Notes: a model not told the origin generated them from the sequence alone. Numbered from the stretch's first letter, positions 8,441 to 16,984 are shown. The stretch is DNA of 57,836 nucleotides from Myxococcota bacterium (GCA_023150835.1 JAKLKB010000027.1:1-57836), one strand, 5' to 3'. Made by a program: numbers and translations.

Positions 8441-8469
8441 TAACCACCGCGCCTATCCGATCAAGGCGA

Positions 8470-9144
8470 TCATGACGACTTGGGTGTGTCGGGCTGTATG
8501 TCGGGCGCAGCCGACCGAAACGCATCCAAAGCTCCTGCGGTCGAAGCCACCCGCGCAATCGTCGGATAATCCGCCATCTCGACCCTAAACCGATCAGCGT
8601 TATAGACTTGCGGAACGATCAACACATCCGCAAATGTCACCTGCTCCCCCACAGCAAACGCCCCTGCGGTCTGCACCAACAACCGCTCCAACCCCTCAAA
8701 CCCTCGTTCGATCCAGTACTTTGACCAAGCAAGCGTTTGTTCCCGCGTCACGCCAAACTGCGCTTGTAGCTGCTGCATCACTTTGAGGTTTTGAATCGGC
8801 TGGATCGAGCTATTGATGATCTGCATGATCTGACGAACACGCGCTCGATCTTCTGGGGCTTTCGGAAGCAACGCAGGATGCGGATAACACTCTTCGAGAT
8901 ACTCCAAGATCGCCGTCGATTGGGCCACTGCAAACCCCGGCGCTCCAACACGCTCCACCCACAACGTCGGTAGCTCCGCCATCGGGTTGTATTGCAAATA
9001 GCTTTCTTTGCGATGCTGGCCCCCATCCTCGATCAAATTCACCGCATGGTACGTGTATTCCAAGCCTTTCCACGCCAGTGCGATCCGCACACGATACGAA
9101 GCACTCGAACGAAAATAGCTAAACAGCGTAAGACGTGCATCCAT
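8470..9144 (-). CDS. maiA: Maleylacetoacetate isomerase
   Basis: A 224-aa zeta-class GST-like protein that isomerises maleylacetoacetate to fumarylacetoacetate in tyrosine/homogentisate breakdown, using glutathione. The signature SYFRSSASYRVRIALAWKG is at the N-terminus, followed by NPMAELPTL and QSTAILEYLEE in the thioredoxin domain, and a helical C-terminal domain with VTFADVLIVPQVYNADRF. ATG at 9144 has GAAGGAG 11 nt upstream; a longer in-frame reading exists but lacks a binding site. The gene lies directly downstream of fahA on the same strand and should be co-transcribed. A 38-bp segment spanning its start is a copy of one at the end of fahA. Confidence 0.95.
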   Translation of the reverse strand: MDARLTLFSYFRSSASYRVRIALAWKGLEYTYHAVNLIEDGGQHRKESYLQYNPMAELPTLWVERVGAPGFAVAQSTAILEYLEECYPHPALLPKAPEDRARVRQIMQIINSSIQPIQNLKVMQQLQAQFGVTREQTLAWSKYWIERGFEGLERLLVQTAGAFAVGEQVTFADVLIVPQVYNADRFRVEMADYPTIARVASTAGALDAFRSAAPDIQPDTPKSS

Positions 9145-9240
9145 CGGCTTTACGACTCCTTCTTCCAAGACCAACTTCTCGATTGTCGTTTTGGGTGTTC
9201 TTGACGTGCATCCATCGGCTCTACGACTCCTTTTTCCAAG
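9132..9240. repeat. 38-bp direct duplication, 71-bp period
   Basis: The segment 9132-9169 (ribosome binding site, ATG and first codons of maiA) is nearly identical to 9203-9240 (last codons and stop of fahA plus the following ATG). Only two positions differ. It appears to be a local tandem duplication of the fahA-maiA junction. Confidence 0.9.
9150..9215 (-). CDS. 21-codon mini-ORF from duplicated maiA start
   Basis: The duplicated copy of the maiA ribosome binding site and ATG opens a 21-residue frame (MDARQEHPKR...KKES) that ends 5 nt before the true maiA ATG. It begins 5 nt after the fahA stop and carries AAAAGGAG in front. Whether it is translated is unknown; it could couple fahA to maiA or simply be a relic of the duplication. 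Confidence 0.4.
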   Translation of the reverse strand: MDARQEHPKRQSRSWSWKKES

Positions 9241-10210
9241 GCTTCACGGTTTGAGCGATCGCGCCAAAGATCGACCGGCCACCTTTCTTCATCTCGATGC
9301 GCACCGTATCCCCAAAACGCATAAACGGTGTTTTGCTCTCCCCTTCCTCGATCTTCTCGATCATCCGACGCTCTGCCAAACAACAACTCCCCGTCGAGCG
9401 ATCTTTGTTTGAGATGGTCCCTGATCCAAGGATCGTCCCCGCCCCCAAGGGCCGCGTCTTGGTCACATACGCGATCAGCTCGGGAAACGAAAACTGCATC
9501 TCAGGCCCTGCGTTGGGATGCCCGAACCATGCCCCGTTGTATTCGACTTCCAAAGGAAGGTGGACTCGCCCGTCCTGCCACGACTCGCCTAACTCGTCGG
9601 GTGTCACCGCAAACGGCGAAAAAGCCGTTGGTGGCTTGGAAACCACAAAACCAAATCCCTTCGCCAACTCCGCAGGGATCAAGTTTCGCAACGATACATC
9701 GTTGGCCAACATCAAAAGCCGGATGTAGCCGAGCGCATCGCTCGCCTTCGTCCCATAAGGAACATCGCCCGTCACCACCGCAACTTCCGCTTCAAAATCA
9801 ATCCCCCATTCCTCCGAAGCATGGACGATATCTTCGGTCGGACCTAAAAATGTGTCCGAACCGCCTTGATACATCAATGGATCTTCATAAAACGAAGCGG
9901 GAACCTCGGCCCCTCGGGCTTTTCGCACAAGCTCAACGTGATTCAAAAAGGCCGACCCGTCCAACCACTGATACGCTCGTGGCAACGGCGCATGAAGACG
10001 ATCCACTTCGATCGCAAAAGCCCCCTCCACACGATCGGATTGGAGCGCCTCAAACAACCCCCGCAATGGGCCTTCAACCTCTTCCCAACACTCCAACGCC
10101 TCCTGCATCGTCCGTGCGATCCCTGCCGCCTTAACAGCCCGCTCACCCGCCCGATCCACCACCAACAGCACACCATCGCGGCTGCCATCTCGCAACGTCG
10201 CCAACTTCAT
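9221..10210 (-). CDS. fahA: Fumarylacetoacetate hydrolase family protein
   Basis: A 329-aa FAH-family hydrolase, cleaving fumarylacetoacetate to fumarate and acetoacetate in tyrosine catabolism. Recognisable parts: the YEDPLMYQGGSDTFLGP segment, the metal-binding acidic residues in IDFEAEVAVV, the NDVSLR motif and the GSGTISN loop. ATG at 10210 has AGGAGG 6 nt upstream; a TTG two codons earlier is less likely. It ends in KKES, whose AAGGAG serves the next start. It is paired with maiA. The homogentisate dioxygenase gene is not in this window. Confidence 0.92.
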   Translation of the reverse strand: MKLATLRDGSRDGVLLVVDRAGERAVKAAGIARTMQEALECWEEVEGPLRGLFEALQSDRVEGAFAIEVDRLHAPLPRAYQWLDGSAFLNHVELVRKARGAEVPASFYEDPLMYQGGSDTFLGPTEDIVHASEEWGIDFEAEVAVVTGDVPYGTKASDALGYIRLLMLANDVSLRNLIPAELAKGFGFVVSKPPTAFSPFAVTPDELGESWQDGRVHLPLEVEYNGAWFGHPNAGPEMQFSFPELIAYVTKTRPLGAGTILGSGTISNKDRSTGSCCLAERRMIEKIEEGESKTPFMRFGDTVRIEMKKGGRSIFGAIAQTVKPWKKES

Positions 10211-10421
10211 CCACAACCTCCTGATTTCGCTGATCTATCCGACAAAAACTCCGAAAGCATAGGCATTTCTGGCCGCCTGTCAAGCAACCCCCCCCTGCAA
10301 ACAACCCACGCTACGGCCTCCCCCAGCCATCCCCCACAGCACCGTCATTTCGACAATAACTCGAATAAGACAAAGATGGATTCTTACACAATACACTACC
10401 GAAAAGATTTTAATTTTTAGA

Positions 10422-10450
10422 TTGACGAGACCCGTGAAAAAGAACATACT
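10422..10450 (+). promoter_or_regulatory. Probable sigma-70 promoter
   Basis: TTGACG (10422-10427), 17-bp spacer, CATACT (10445-10450), preceded by an A/T-rich stretch. It faces the membrane protein gene starting at 10698 and implies a leader of roughly 240 nt, in which I see no conserved structure. Confidence 0.55.
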
Positions 10451-10697
10451 TCATTCATGTTCGCCTTTGAAAGAAAACGAATTCCTTTGTTTTTTCTCGA
10501 CCATCAAGAAGGCTTCTCGACAAAAACCAAACAACAGCCGATATCACAACCGCTTAGAACGAACCCAAAGAAACACCTGCTTCTTGAGATCAACGCGACA
10601 CAGGAGTCTTCGCGCACAAACAAAACGACACCACGCAGAAGCATTCACTCGGGTCCATCGCTTTCAGCGAAAACCGCAAAGACCAAAAGTAACGCCC

Positions 10698-11918
10698 ATG
10701 CAATACCCCATACCACCGCTCTTTTCGACCTCGCCGCTGAAACAAAAAAAGGCTCCGCCTCGCGTCCTCTGTCAGGGGGGAAGCCTTGTACTTCATGGTC
10801 TTTGTGGCGGATTGCTCTTGTGTACACAACACGAACCGCTGTGCTGGCTCTTTCTTCTTCTGTGCTGGCTGCTGGTTGCGGCCTCGCAAGGCTTTCTCTT
10901 ACGAACCACACGGAGCCGACTTCAGGATATCTTGGCCCCAACACTTGTCATCTCTTTGCTCATTTTCCTGACAGAACACCCCCAACAAGCACTGTTTTTT
11001 GGGGCGGGACTCCTGCTGATTGGAACCTTCTTCGCTGCGGGTTATGCGCGCATCTACCAAGATCGCCTGCTTCAAGAACGCTCCGCCTTGCGTACACAAG
11101 TCGCCCTTTACTCCGCATGGCAAACTCACAAACAAGCCCAGATCGAACAAGAACTCGCAGGGCGCTTGCTCTTGGAACAGCATCAGGCCAACAACTTACT
11201 TTGCGGCATCGTTTTACACGTCAACATCGCCTCCTCACTCCTCGACTCCGGCCTCTTTGAACCTCACCCCACCACCCCACACGCTCCAGATACCACCCAA
11301 GAACTCCAACAAAATATCCTCGATCTCACCGAGACTTCGCGCAAACTCCAACATCTTTTCGCCGAACAACTCGAACTCACCGCCCCCGAACAGCTTCGGC
11401 GGTCCAGCCAAGGCCGCCCCATCGACCTCTGTGATGCCTTTGCCCGCGCCCAACACCGCACACAAATCGCTCTACCCGACCTCTCCATCCTCGATCTCTC
11501 CGAATACAACGGCTCCTTATTCCTCCCAGAAGATCTCGATCTTCCCGCTTTTTTCTTTGATCTCTTTTGTATGCTCTCCCAAAGCCAACCCCATCCAACC
11601 CTCCATTTTACAACACAACACTTCCCCCACGCCCACCCTCCCGCCTTGCGCATCGAGCTCCAAGGCATCCCCGATCCCACTCTGCCCAAACGCCATCCCC
11701 ACCAAGCCTCCGCTTCCTCGATCGAACTCTTCCTGTCTTGGCTTCACCTCTTCCTTGACCTGCGCGGAGGACGCCTGATCTCCCCACCCAGCCCTACGCC
11801 CTCCAACTTCCCGCCTCCTCACGGATATCGAGAATTACCGAGCCTGATCTTCGATCTCCCCGTTCTTTCCGTCTCCCACCGCATACCCCCCCACAAAACA
11901 ACGGGGCCTGCTCGATAA
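10698..11918 (+). CDS. Membrane protein resembling a degenerate sensor kinase
   Basis: A 406-aa protein. The first 40 residues are polar, then three or four hydrophobic segments (about 40-120) contain Trp/Leu/Cys-rich helices. A helical linker follows with EQELAGRLLLEQHQANNLLCGIVLHVN, reminiscent of a histidine kinase dimerisation helix, although the H-E/N-x-R/L pattern is not intact. The C-terminal half resembles a much reduced ATPase region (DLRGGRL near the end) without clear N or G boxes. I therefore call it sensor-like only. ATG at 10698 lacks a strong binding site; the frame is open further upstream but without ATG. Its stop overlaps the first 28-bp repeat copy. Confidence 0.5.
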   Translation: MQYPIPPLFSTSPLKQKKAPPRVLCQGGSLVLHGLCGGLLLCTQHEPLCWLFLLLCWLLVAASQGFLLRTTRSRLQDILAPTLVISLLIFLTEHPQQALFFGAGLLLIGTFFAAGYARIYQDRLLQERSALRTQVALYSAWQTHKQAQIEQELAGRLLLEQHQANNLLCGIVLHVNIASSLLDSGLFEPHPTTPHAPDTTQELQQNILDLTETSRKLQHLFAEQLELTAPEQLRRSSQGRPIDLCDAFARAQHRTQIALPDLSILDLSEYNGSLFLPEDLDLPAFFFDLFCMLSQSQPHPTLHFTTQHFPHAHPPALRIELQGIPDPTLPKRHPHQASASSIELFLSWLHLFLDLRGGRLISPPSPTPSNFPPPHGYRELPSLIFDLPVLSVSHRIPPHKTTGPAR

Positions 11919-12000
11919 CTCTCGGGTGGCTTTTGTTTTGCGCAAACTCTCAGGCGACTTTTGTTTTGCGCAAGCTCTCAGGTGACTTTTGTTTTGCGCA
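11917..12000. repeat. 28-bp tandem repeat, 3 copies
   Basis: Three contiguous copies (11917-11944, 11945-11972, 11973-12000) centred on GGCTTTTGTTTTGCGCA. The array overlaps both the stop of the membrane protein gene and the last codons of the convergent SDR gene, whose C-terminus therefore lies inside the third copy. There is no spacer between copies. Confidence 0.95.
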
Positions 12001-12769
12001 ATATCCGAGAAAACAGCGCAGGAACGAAGCGTTTGAGGTAAACCCCCATCACTTCGCGCCCTCCGATGTAGACTTCTTCTTTTTTCTTCGCAAGCGCACG
12101 CAAGATCTTTTGCGCACACACCTCCGCAGGCATCCCGTTGGCTTGGGCCTGATCCATCGTCCCTTGCGACGATCCATCCCCAACAAGCGCGTTCACCGAA
12201 ACGGCGGTCTTGATATACCCCGGGCAGATCACTGTCACCGCGATCCCGTCTTGCCACGTCTCTGCGCGCAACGCATCACAAAAACCATGCAGCGCGTGTT
12301 TCGACGCTGCATACGAAGAGCGCAAAGGCGTACCAAACTTCCCAACGAGGCTTGTCACCATCGCGATATGCCCGCAACGACGGGCGATCATCGACGGCAA
12401 CAGCGCTTTGGTCAAAGCGATCGTCCCAAAATAGTTGATCTCCATAATCCGCCGATCCACCGCAAGGCTGGTGTCTTTGATCAATGCGCGTTGCGATATA
12501 CCGCCATTGTTGATCAACAGATCGACCTGCCCAAAGCGGCCCAGCGCCTGTTCCACCTTGCTTGGCATCTCTTCCGCCTTCTCCAGATCCAATGGCAAGA
12601 TCATCACGTCTTGTTCGCTTCGACCACAACGGCGCTTCACTTCCTCCAACACCTCTCCACGCCGTGCAGACAAGATCAAACGCGCACCCACCTCCGCATA
12701 CGCCAGCGCCAACGCTTCTCCTATCCCCGAAGATGCTCCTGTAATCCATACGACTTTTTCTCTTAACAT
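11978..12769 (-). CDS. Short-chain dehydrogenase/reductase
   Basis: A 263-aa classical SDR. Cofactor motif TGASSGIG at 10-17, the LLINNGG variant of NNAG, and the catalytic Ser-Tyr-Lys set with SSYAASKHALHGF. Length and the C-terminal extension resemble DHRS7B-like SDRs, which act on lipid or steroid-like carbonyls, but the substrate is not determinable. ATG at 12769 has GAGG 5 nt upstream. The last four codons run into the 28-bp tandem array. Confidence 0.92.
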   Translation of the reverse strand: MLREKVVWITGASSGIGEALALAYAEVGARLILSARRGEVLEEVKRRCGRSEQDVMILPLDLEKAEEMPSKVEQALGRFGQVDLLINNGGISQRALIKDTSLAVDRRIMEINYFGTIALTKALLPSMIARRCGHIAMVTSLVGKFGTPLRSSYAASKHALHGFCDALRAETWQDGIAVTVICPGYIKTAVSVNALVGDGSSQGTMDQAQANGMPAEVCAQKILRALAKKKEEVYIGGREVMGVYLKRFVPALFSRILRKTKVT

Positions 12770-12812
12770 CCCAGCCTCTTGTGTTTTTAACGCCTTCGCG
12801 TTTGTTTTCTGA

Positions 12813-12830
12813 ACGGAAAACGTATTCCGT
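12813..12830. promoter_or_regulatory. Inverted repeat, possible operator
   Basis: ACGGAA, 6-bp spacer AACGTA, TTCCGT. It lies in the divergent region between the SDR and the cysteine-repeat lipoprotein genes and could bind a dimeric regulator. No regulator is known. Confidence 0.3.
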
Positions 12831-12986
12831 CTGTGCTATCTTGTGGTACTCGATCTTCGACCCCAAAGCCACCGCAGAGGCGCTTTGAACCGACGCTTGA
12901 ATCGCAACACCCAAGGATATCTTTTCCCGCAACGCAAGCATCCAAAACCATTGAATCGCAACATCCCTTGCATCTGGAGTTTTTTT

Positions 12987-15470
12987 ATGATCCGAGCCTC
13001 CAAACGACCTCTCCCCACCCTGCGGCTTGTGCTGTTGGGGTTCGTGTTGTTTCTCGGCAACAACAGCCTCGGCTGCATCACGATCATCGCAGAGTGTCTC
13101 GAAGACACCAACTGCCCCGCAGCCCGCAAGTTCTGCATCGCAGGACGTTGCCGCGCCTGTCGCAACGACAAAGACTGTGAAGCCGGACAATACTGCGCTT
13201 TTTGGGCTTGCCAACCCGATCCACGCGGTAGCTTCGCTACTTGCGGAGACAGCGTTTGTGATCCCCGCGAAAACTGCCGAACATGCCCTGCGGATTGCGG
13301 TGCATGCACCAGTGCTTCGTGCGGAAACCAACGCTGTGATGTCGGAGAAGATTGCAAAACCTGCCCCTCTGACTGTGGCCCTTGCGCGCAAACCTGCAAC
13401 GACAAGATCTGCCAAAGCACTGAAACCTGCAAAACCTGCCCCGATGACTGCGGAAAATGCAAAGAACAGTGCGGAAATGCTGTGTGCGAACAAAACGAAG
13501 ATTGCACCATATGCGAAGCCGACTGCGGAAAGTGCGCCACTTCCTGCGGAAACGCCAAGTGCGAACTCTCCGAAAATTGCCAAACCTGCCCCCAAGACTG
13601 CGGAAAATGCTCAGACAACTGTGGCGACACGATCTGTCAAGATAACGAAGACTGTAAAAATTGCCCCCAAGACTGCGGAAAATGCGCCACTTCCTGCGGA
13701 AACGCCAAGTGCGAACCAAACGAAGATTGTAAGACTTGCGAAGCCGACTGCGGAACCTGTCAAGCCAAATGCGGTGACAAGATCTGCCAAAATACCGAAA
13801 CCTGCGCTTCTTGCCCCGAGGACTGCGGCCCCTGTCCCGCCACTTGCGGCGATGGAAAGTGTGAACAAAACGAAGATTGTAAGACTTGTGCCCAAGACTG
13901 CGGTCCCTGCCCTGCCACCTGCGGCGACAAGTCCTGTGGAATCGGCGAAGACTGCAACAACTGCCCCGATGATTGCGGAAAATGCGCCCCCAACTGTGGA
14001 AACAAGATCTGCAACGCAGACGAAAACTGCAAGACCTGCCCCCAAGACTGCGGAACCTGCGCCCCCAACTGCGGAAACGCCAAATGCGAACCCGGTGAAA
14101 CCTGCAACAACTGCGCTCCTGATTGCGGAAAATGCGAACCCAAATGCGGAAACAAGATCTGCGATACCAACGAAACGTGCAGCGATTGTCCCGATGATTG
14201 CGGCACTTGCCCGATCCAATGCGGCAACGGAAAATGCGAAACGGGCGAAACATGCACCTCTTGTCCAAAAGACTGCGGTGCTTGTCCTCCCCAATGCGGC
14301 GACGGAAAGTGCGAAACGGGCGAAACATGCACCTCTTGTCCAAAAGACTGCGGCCCCTGCCCCGATCAATGCGGCGATGGCGTCTGCGGTCCCACCGAAG
14401 GATGCAGCACCTGCCCCGCCGATTGCAAATCCTGCGCAGGTCAAAAGTGCCAAACGGACGCAGAGTGCGGAGCAGGCTTCTTGTGCCTCGAACCCGATTA
14501 CAACAACCCTGCCAAAGACAAGTTTTGCTTCCAAAGCTGTAGCAACGATCTTCTCCGCTGCTTGAGCAATACCGATGGCCGCACCCGTTGCGCCCCACTG
14601 ACCGCCTCTTTGCGCGTCTGCCTCAAAGACGCCAAAGCCTCCGAAGACTGCGGCCAAAAAGCCAAATTCCAATCCCGTTGTCTCGATAACCCTCCCCTCT
14701 ATTGCAGCGCCACCAGCAGCCTTTGCCAAACACCCACCATCCAAACACAGCCCGGCGCGGCTTGTGATATCCCACCCTACACCACAGAGCCTCCCAAACT
14801 CTGCGACCCCAACCAAAAACTCGTCTGCGATCCACAATCCAAAACCTGCACCGCTGCCCAACAAAGCGACGAAGGCAAAGAGTGCGATCCTTCGGGTCTG
14901 GTTCTCGGTCAAAAAGTCTTGTGTACGGGTTCTCAATTGTGCATCGACTTTGGCCCTTTTGGTCAGCGCTGCCACCGCCCATGCAGCGTCGGTGCGCCCG
15001 ATGCTTGCGCCCACAACACCGACCTGTCTTGCCAAACAATCTCTTTTGCGCCCGGATCTCCGAGTGTTTGCATGGATCTCAAATGCAACAGCGATGCAGA
15101 TTGCGCTTTTGTAGATTACGTCTGTAGCGGTACGCCCGGAACCCCCAAAGTTTGCCGCCCGCCCGGCCCTGTCGGCCCCCTCGACTTTGGCGCAGTGTGC
15201 AGCACAGATCCCACCCAAGCCAAAACCTCGGGATGCAAAAGCGGCCTGATCTGTATCCCACGCACCAACAGCCAATCCCTCGGCGTCTGCTCTCGTGATT
15301 GCACCGTCGATGCAACCGTTTGTCAGCCCTTCTCTGTAGGCGGCACCACCTACATCACCCAATGCGAGTCCTCCACCCTCGGCTTCAAAGCCTGCGGCGT
15401 TCTTTGCCAAGGCGGTTCGCTGCAATGCCCCCCCGCCACTTCCTGCAACAACGGGCGTTGCGCTCCCTAA
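12987..15470 (+). CDS. Lipoprotein with sixteen 25-residue cysteine repeats
   Basis: An 827-aa exported protein. A hydrophobic signal segment ends in NNSLGC, a plausible though non-ideal lipobox. After a short Cys-rich region come sixteen consecutive 25-residue units of the pattern C-G-x3-C-x5-C-x2-C-x3-D-C-G-x-C (about residues 80-480), each carrying six cysteines and conserved acidic residues, suggesting disulfide-bonded or calcium-stabilised modules forming a rod. The C-terminal ~340 residues are a second Cys-rich region with CNSDADCAFVDYVC-type units. ATG at 12987 has GGAG 7 nt upstream; a longer upstream reading is not signal-like. PNGase F-like lipoprotein follows after 43 nt. Function unknown; surface adhesion or structural role is an inference. 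Confidence 0.85.
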   Translation: MIRASKRPLPTLRLVLLGFVLFLGNNSLGCITIIAECLEDTNCPAARKFCIAGRCRACRNDKDCEAGQYCAFWACQPDPRGSFATCGDSVCDPRENCRTCPADCGACTSASCGNQRCDVGEDCKTCPSDCGPCAQTCNDKICQSTETCKTCPDDCGKCKEQCGNAVCEQNEDCTICEADCGKCATSCGNAKCELSENCQTCPQDCGKCSDNCGDTICQDNEDCKNCPQDCGKCATSCGNAKCEPNEDCKTCEADCGTCQAKCGDKICQNTETCASCPEDCGPCPATCGDGKCEQNEDCKTCAQDCGPCPATCGDKSCGIGEDCNNCPDDCGKCAPNCGNKICNADENCKTCPQDCGTCAPNCGNAKCEPGETCNNCAPDCGKCEPKCGNKICDTNETCSDCPDDCGTCPIQCGNGKCETGETCTSCPKDCGACPPQCGDGKCETGETCTSCPKDCGPCPDQCGDGVCGPTEGCSTCPADCKSCAGQKCQTDAECGAGFLCLEPDYNNPAKDKFCFQSCSNDLLRCLSNTDGRTRCAPLTASLRVCLKDAKASEDCGQKAKFQSRCLDNPPLYCSATSSLCQTPTIQTQPGAACDIPPYTTEPPKLCDPNQKLVCDPQSKTCTAAQQSDEGKECDPSGLVLGQKVLCTGSQLCIDFGPFGQRCHRPCSVGAPDACAHNTDLSCQTISFAPGSPSVCMDLKCNSDADCAFVDYVCSGTPGTPKVCRPPGPVGPLDFGAVCSTDPTQAKTSGCKSGLICIPRTNSQSLGVCSRDCTVDATVCQPFSVGGTTYITQCESSTLGFKACGVLCQGGSLQCPPATSCNNGRCAP

Positions 15471-15513
15471 TTCGGCTCGCCCCCCAGCGGACCGCAGAAC
15501 CAAAGGAATCCCC

Positions 15514-16851
15514 ATGCACCACCACCCCTCCGATCTTTGCGTGCAAACTGCACACAAGCACGCGACCGTTCCAAACAACCCAAAACAAAAGCACGCCTCT
15601 TTTTTTCGGATGCCTTGTTTCGTTTTCTTCGTAGCTGCCTTGTGCGGTGCGCTTGTGCATCTCGCTTGCGATCCCAAACCAAGCACCGAAAACGCCGTCG
15701 AATCCGCCCAAGAACTCACCCCCGAATCCGCCCAAGAATCCACCCAAGACACCACCCCCGACGCAAGCCCCGAAGCCACCGCCGAACCTGCACCCGAACC
15801 TGCACCCGAACCCCTCGCAGAACCCACGCCCGAACCCGCAGCAGAATCTGCCCCCGAGATACCCAACGGCCCTCATACCCTCGCTGTATTCGATAAAATC
15901 ACCATCCACAGCAACGGCGATGTCAACGTCCGCCAAGCCCTCTCCCCCTTTCGCTTTTTCCACTCTTCCTTTCAACGTGTCGTCCTGCGTGTACAACTAG
16001 AGACGACTTGTTTTCCCTTTGAGAAGTGGCAACAAGATCCGCCTCCGCCCGGGCACAACTGGCCCCCCAAGTGCGATGCCTTTGACCGCAACTTCGACTT
16101 TCACCTCGACCCCGCGCCCGATGCCCCCAAAGGCACCCCCGCCATCGAACTGGTGCGTGCGATCACTCCTTTTGGTGGCCCCATGCAGTTCCAAGCCGAT
16201 ATCACCGATATCGCCAACGGACTCAAAGGCGGCGCACACACCATGCGCGTCAATATCCAAACCTATTCCGACGGCCAAGGAAAAGTCTCTGGCTCCAATG
16301 GACAATGGACCGTCTCTGCATTTCTTGATGTCGTGCCTTCTGACACACCCAGTCGTATTCTTTCTGTTCAACCGCTGTTTAACCACAACCACACCGACAA
16401 GATGACCCGCCAATCCGCCACCTTCACGATCCCCCAAGGCGCAAAAACAGCTTATCTCCTGTACCGTGTGACGGGACACGGCGGTGGCACCGCAGATGCG
16501 GCCTGCATCGGCCACGCCGACGAATTCTGCCAACGCACCCACAAACTTTATTTCAACGATCAACTCGCCCACGAATGGATCCCTTGGCGAAAAGATTGCG
16601 CCAAACTCTGCACCCTCCAAAAACGCGGAACGATGGAGTATTGCGCCGAAAATCCATGCGGCTCCATCCAAAGCGTTCGCGCCCCCCGCGCCAACTGGTG
16701 TCCCGGTAGTGTCACCCCTCCCTACGTCCACTTGCTCCCTGCGGATATCGTTCAAAAAGCAGGCTCGCATCAGTTCGATTACGAGATCCTTGGCATCGCT
16801 CAAGGCGGCTCGTGGAAAGTCTCCGCAACCCTCGTTGTGATCGGACCTTAA
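15514..16851 (+). CDS. PNGase F-like lipoprotein
   Basis: A 445-aa protein. A long polar N-region precedes a hydrophobic stretch ending HLAC, a candidate lipidation site near residue 52. A Glu/Pro/Ala-rich linker (about 56-115) leads to two beta-sandwich domains resembling peptide-N-glycosidase F. The C-terminal one has YRVTGHGGGTADAACIGHADEFC-like spacing, then EWIPWRKDC and RANWCPGS, all typical of that family. Family members cleave N-glycans from asparagine or have lost activity; catalytic residues cannot be assigned with certainty here. ATG at 15514 follows AAAGGA; an internal ATG at 15610 gives a shorter leader but lacks a binding site. Probably co-transcribed with the preceding lipoprotein gene. 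Confidence 0.75.
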   Translation: MHHHPSDLCVQTAHKHATVPNNPKQKHASFFRMPCFVFFVAALCGALVHLACDPKPSTENAVESAQELTPESAQESTQDTTPDASPEATAEPAPEPAPEPLAEPTPEPAAESAPEIPNGPHTLAVFDKITIHSNGDVNVRQALSPFRFFHSSFQRVVLRVQLETTCFPFEKWQQDPPPPGHNWPPKCDAFDRNFDFHLDPAPDAPKGTPAIELVRAITPFGGPMQFQADITDIANGLKGGAHTMRVNIQTYSDGQGKVSGSNGQWTVSAFLDVVPSDTPSRILSVQPLFNHNHTDKMTRQSATFTIPQGAKTAYLLYRVTGHGGGTADAACIGHADEFCQRTHKLYFNDQLAHEWIPWRKDCAKLCTLQKRGTMEYCAENPCGSIQSVRAPRANWCPGSVTPPYVHLLPADIVQKAGSHQFDYEILGIAQGGSWKVSATLVVIGP

Positions 16852-16871
16852 ACTCCGTTCTGATTTGATCA

Positions 16872-16984
16872 TACGATATCCGAGTGATGTGTGATCGTAA
16901 GATAGTACGTAGACGCCCTATTCTTGGGCAGCCACAGGGGGCTGCCCCTACATTTTTACGATCACACAACGGGCGGATCTCGTG
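16872..16984 (-). mobile_element. Family A MITE-like element, copy A3
   Basis: TACGATATCCG left end, hairpin GGGCAGCC/GGCTGCCC, GGGCGGATCTCGTG right end, flanked by TCA at 16869-16871 and 16985-16987. This TCA pair shows that the duplicated trinucleotide is TNA rather than always TAA. Confidence 0.9.

Noticed and set aside
11917-12000. Possible CRISPR array (28-bp repeats)
   Set aside because: The copies are contiguous without spacers, overlap two coding ends and there are no cas genes.
13611-15866. Very long minus-strand open frame opposite the cysteine-repeat lipoprotein
   Set aside because: Ala/Gly/Val-rich shadow of the cysteine repeats with no binding site or recognisable domain; the plus-strand frame has signal peptide and repeats.
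16926-16950. Family A hairpin as a rho-independent terminator
   Set aside because: The stem is strong but no T-run follows on either strand, so it is described as part of the mobile repeat only.
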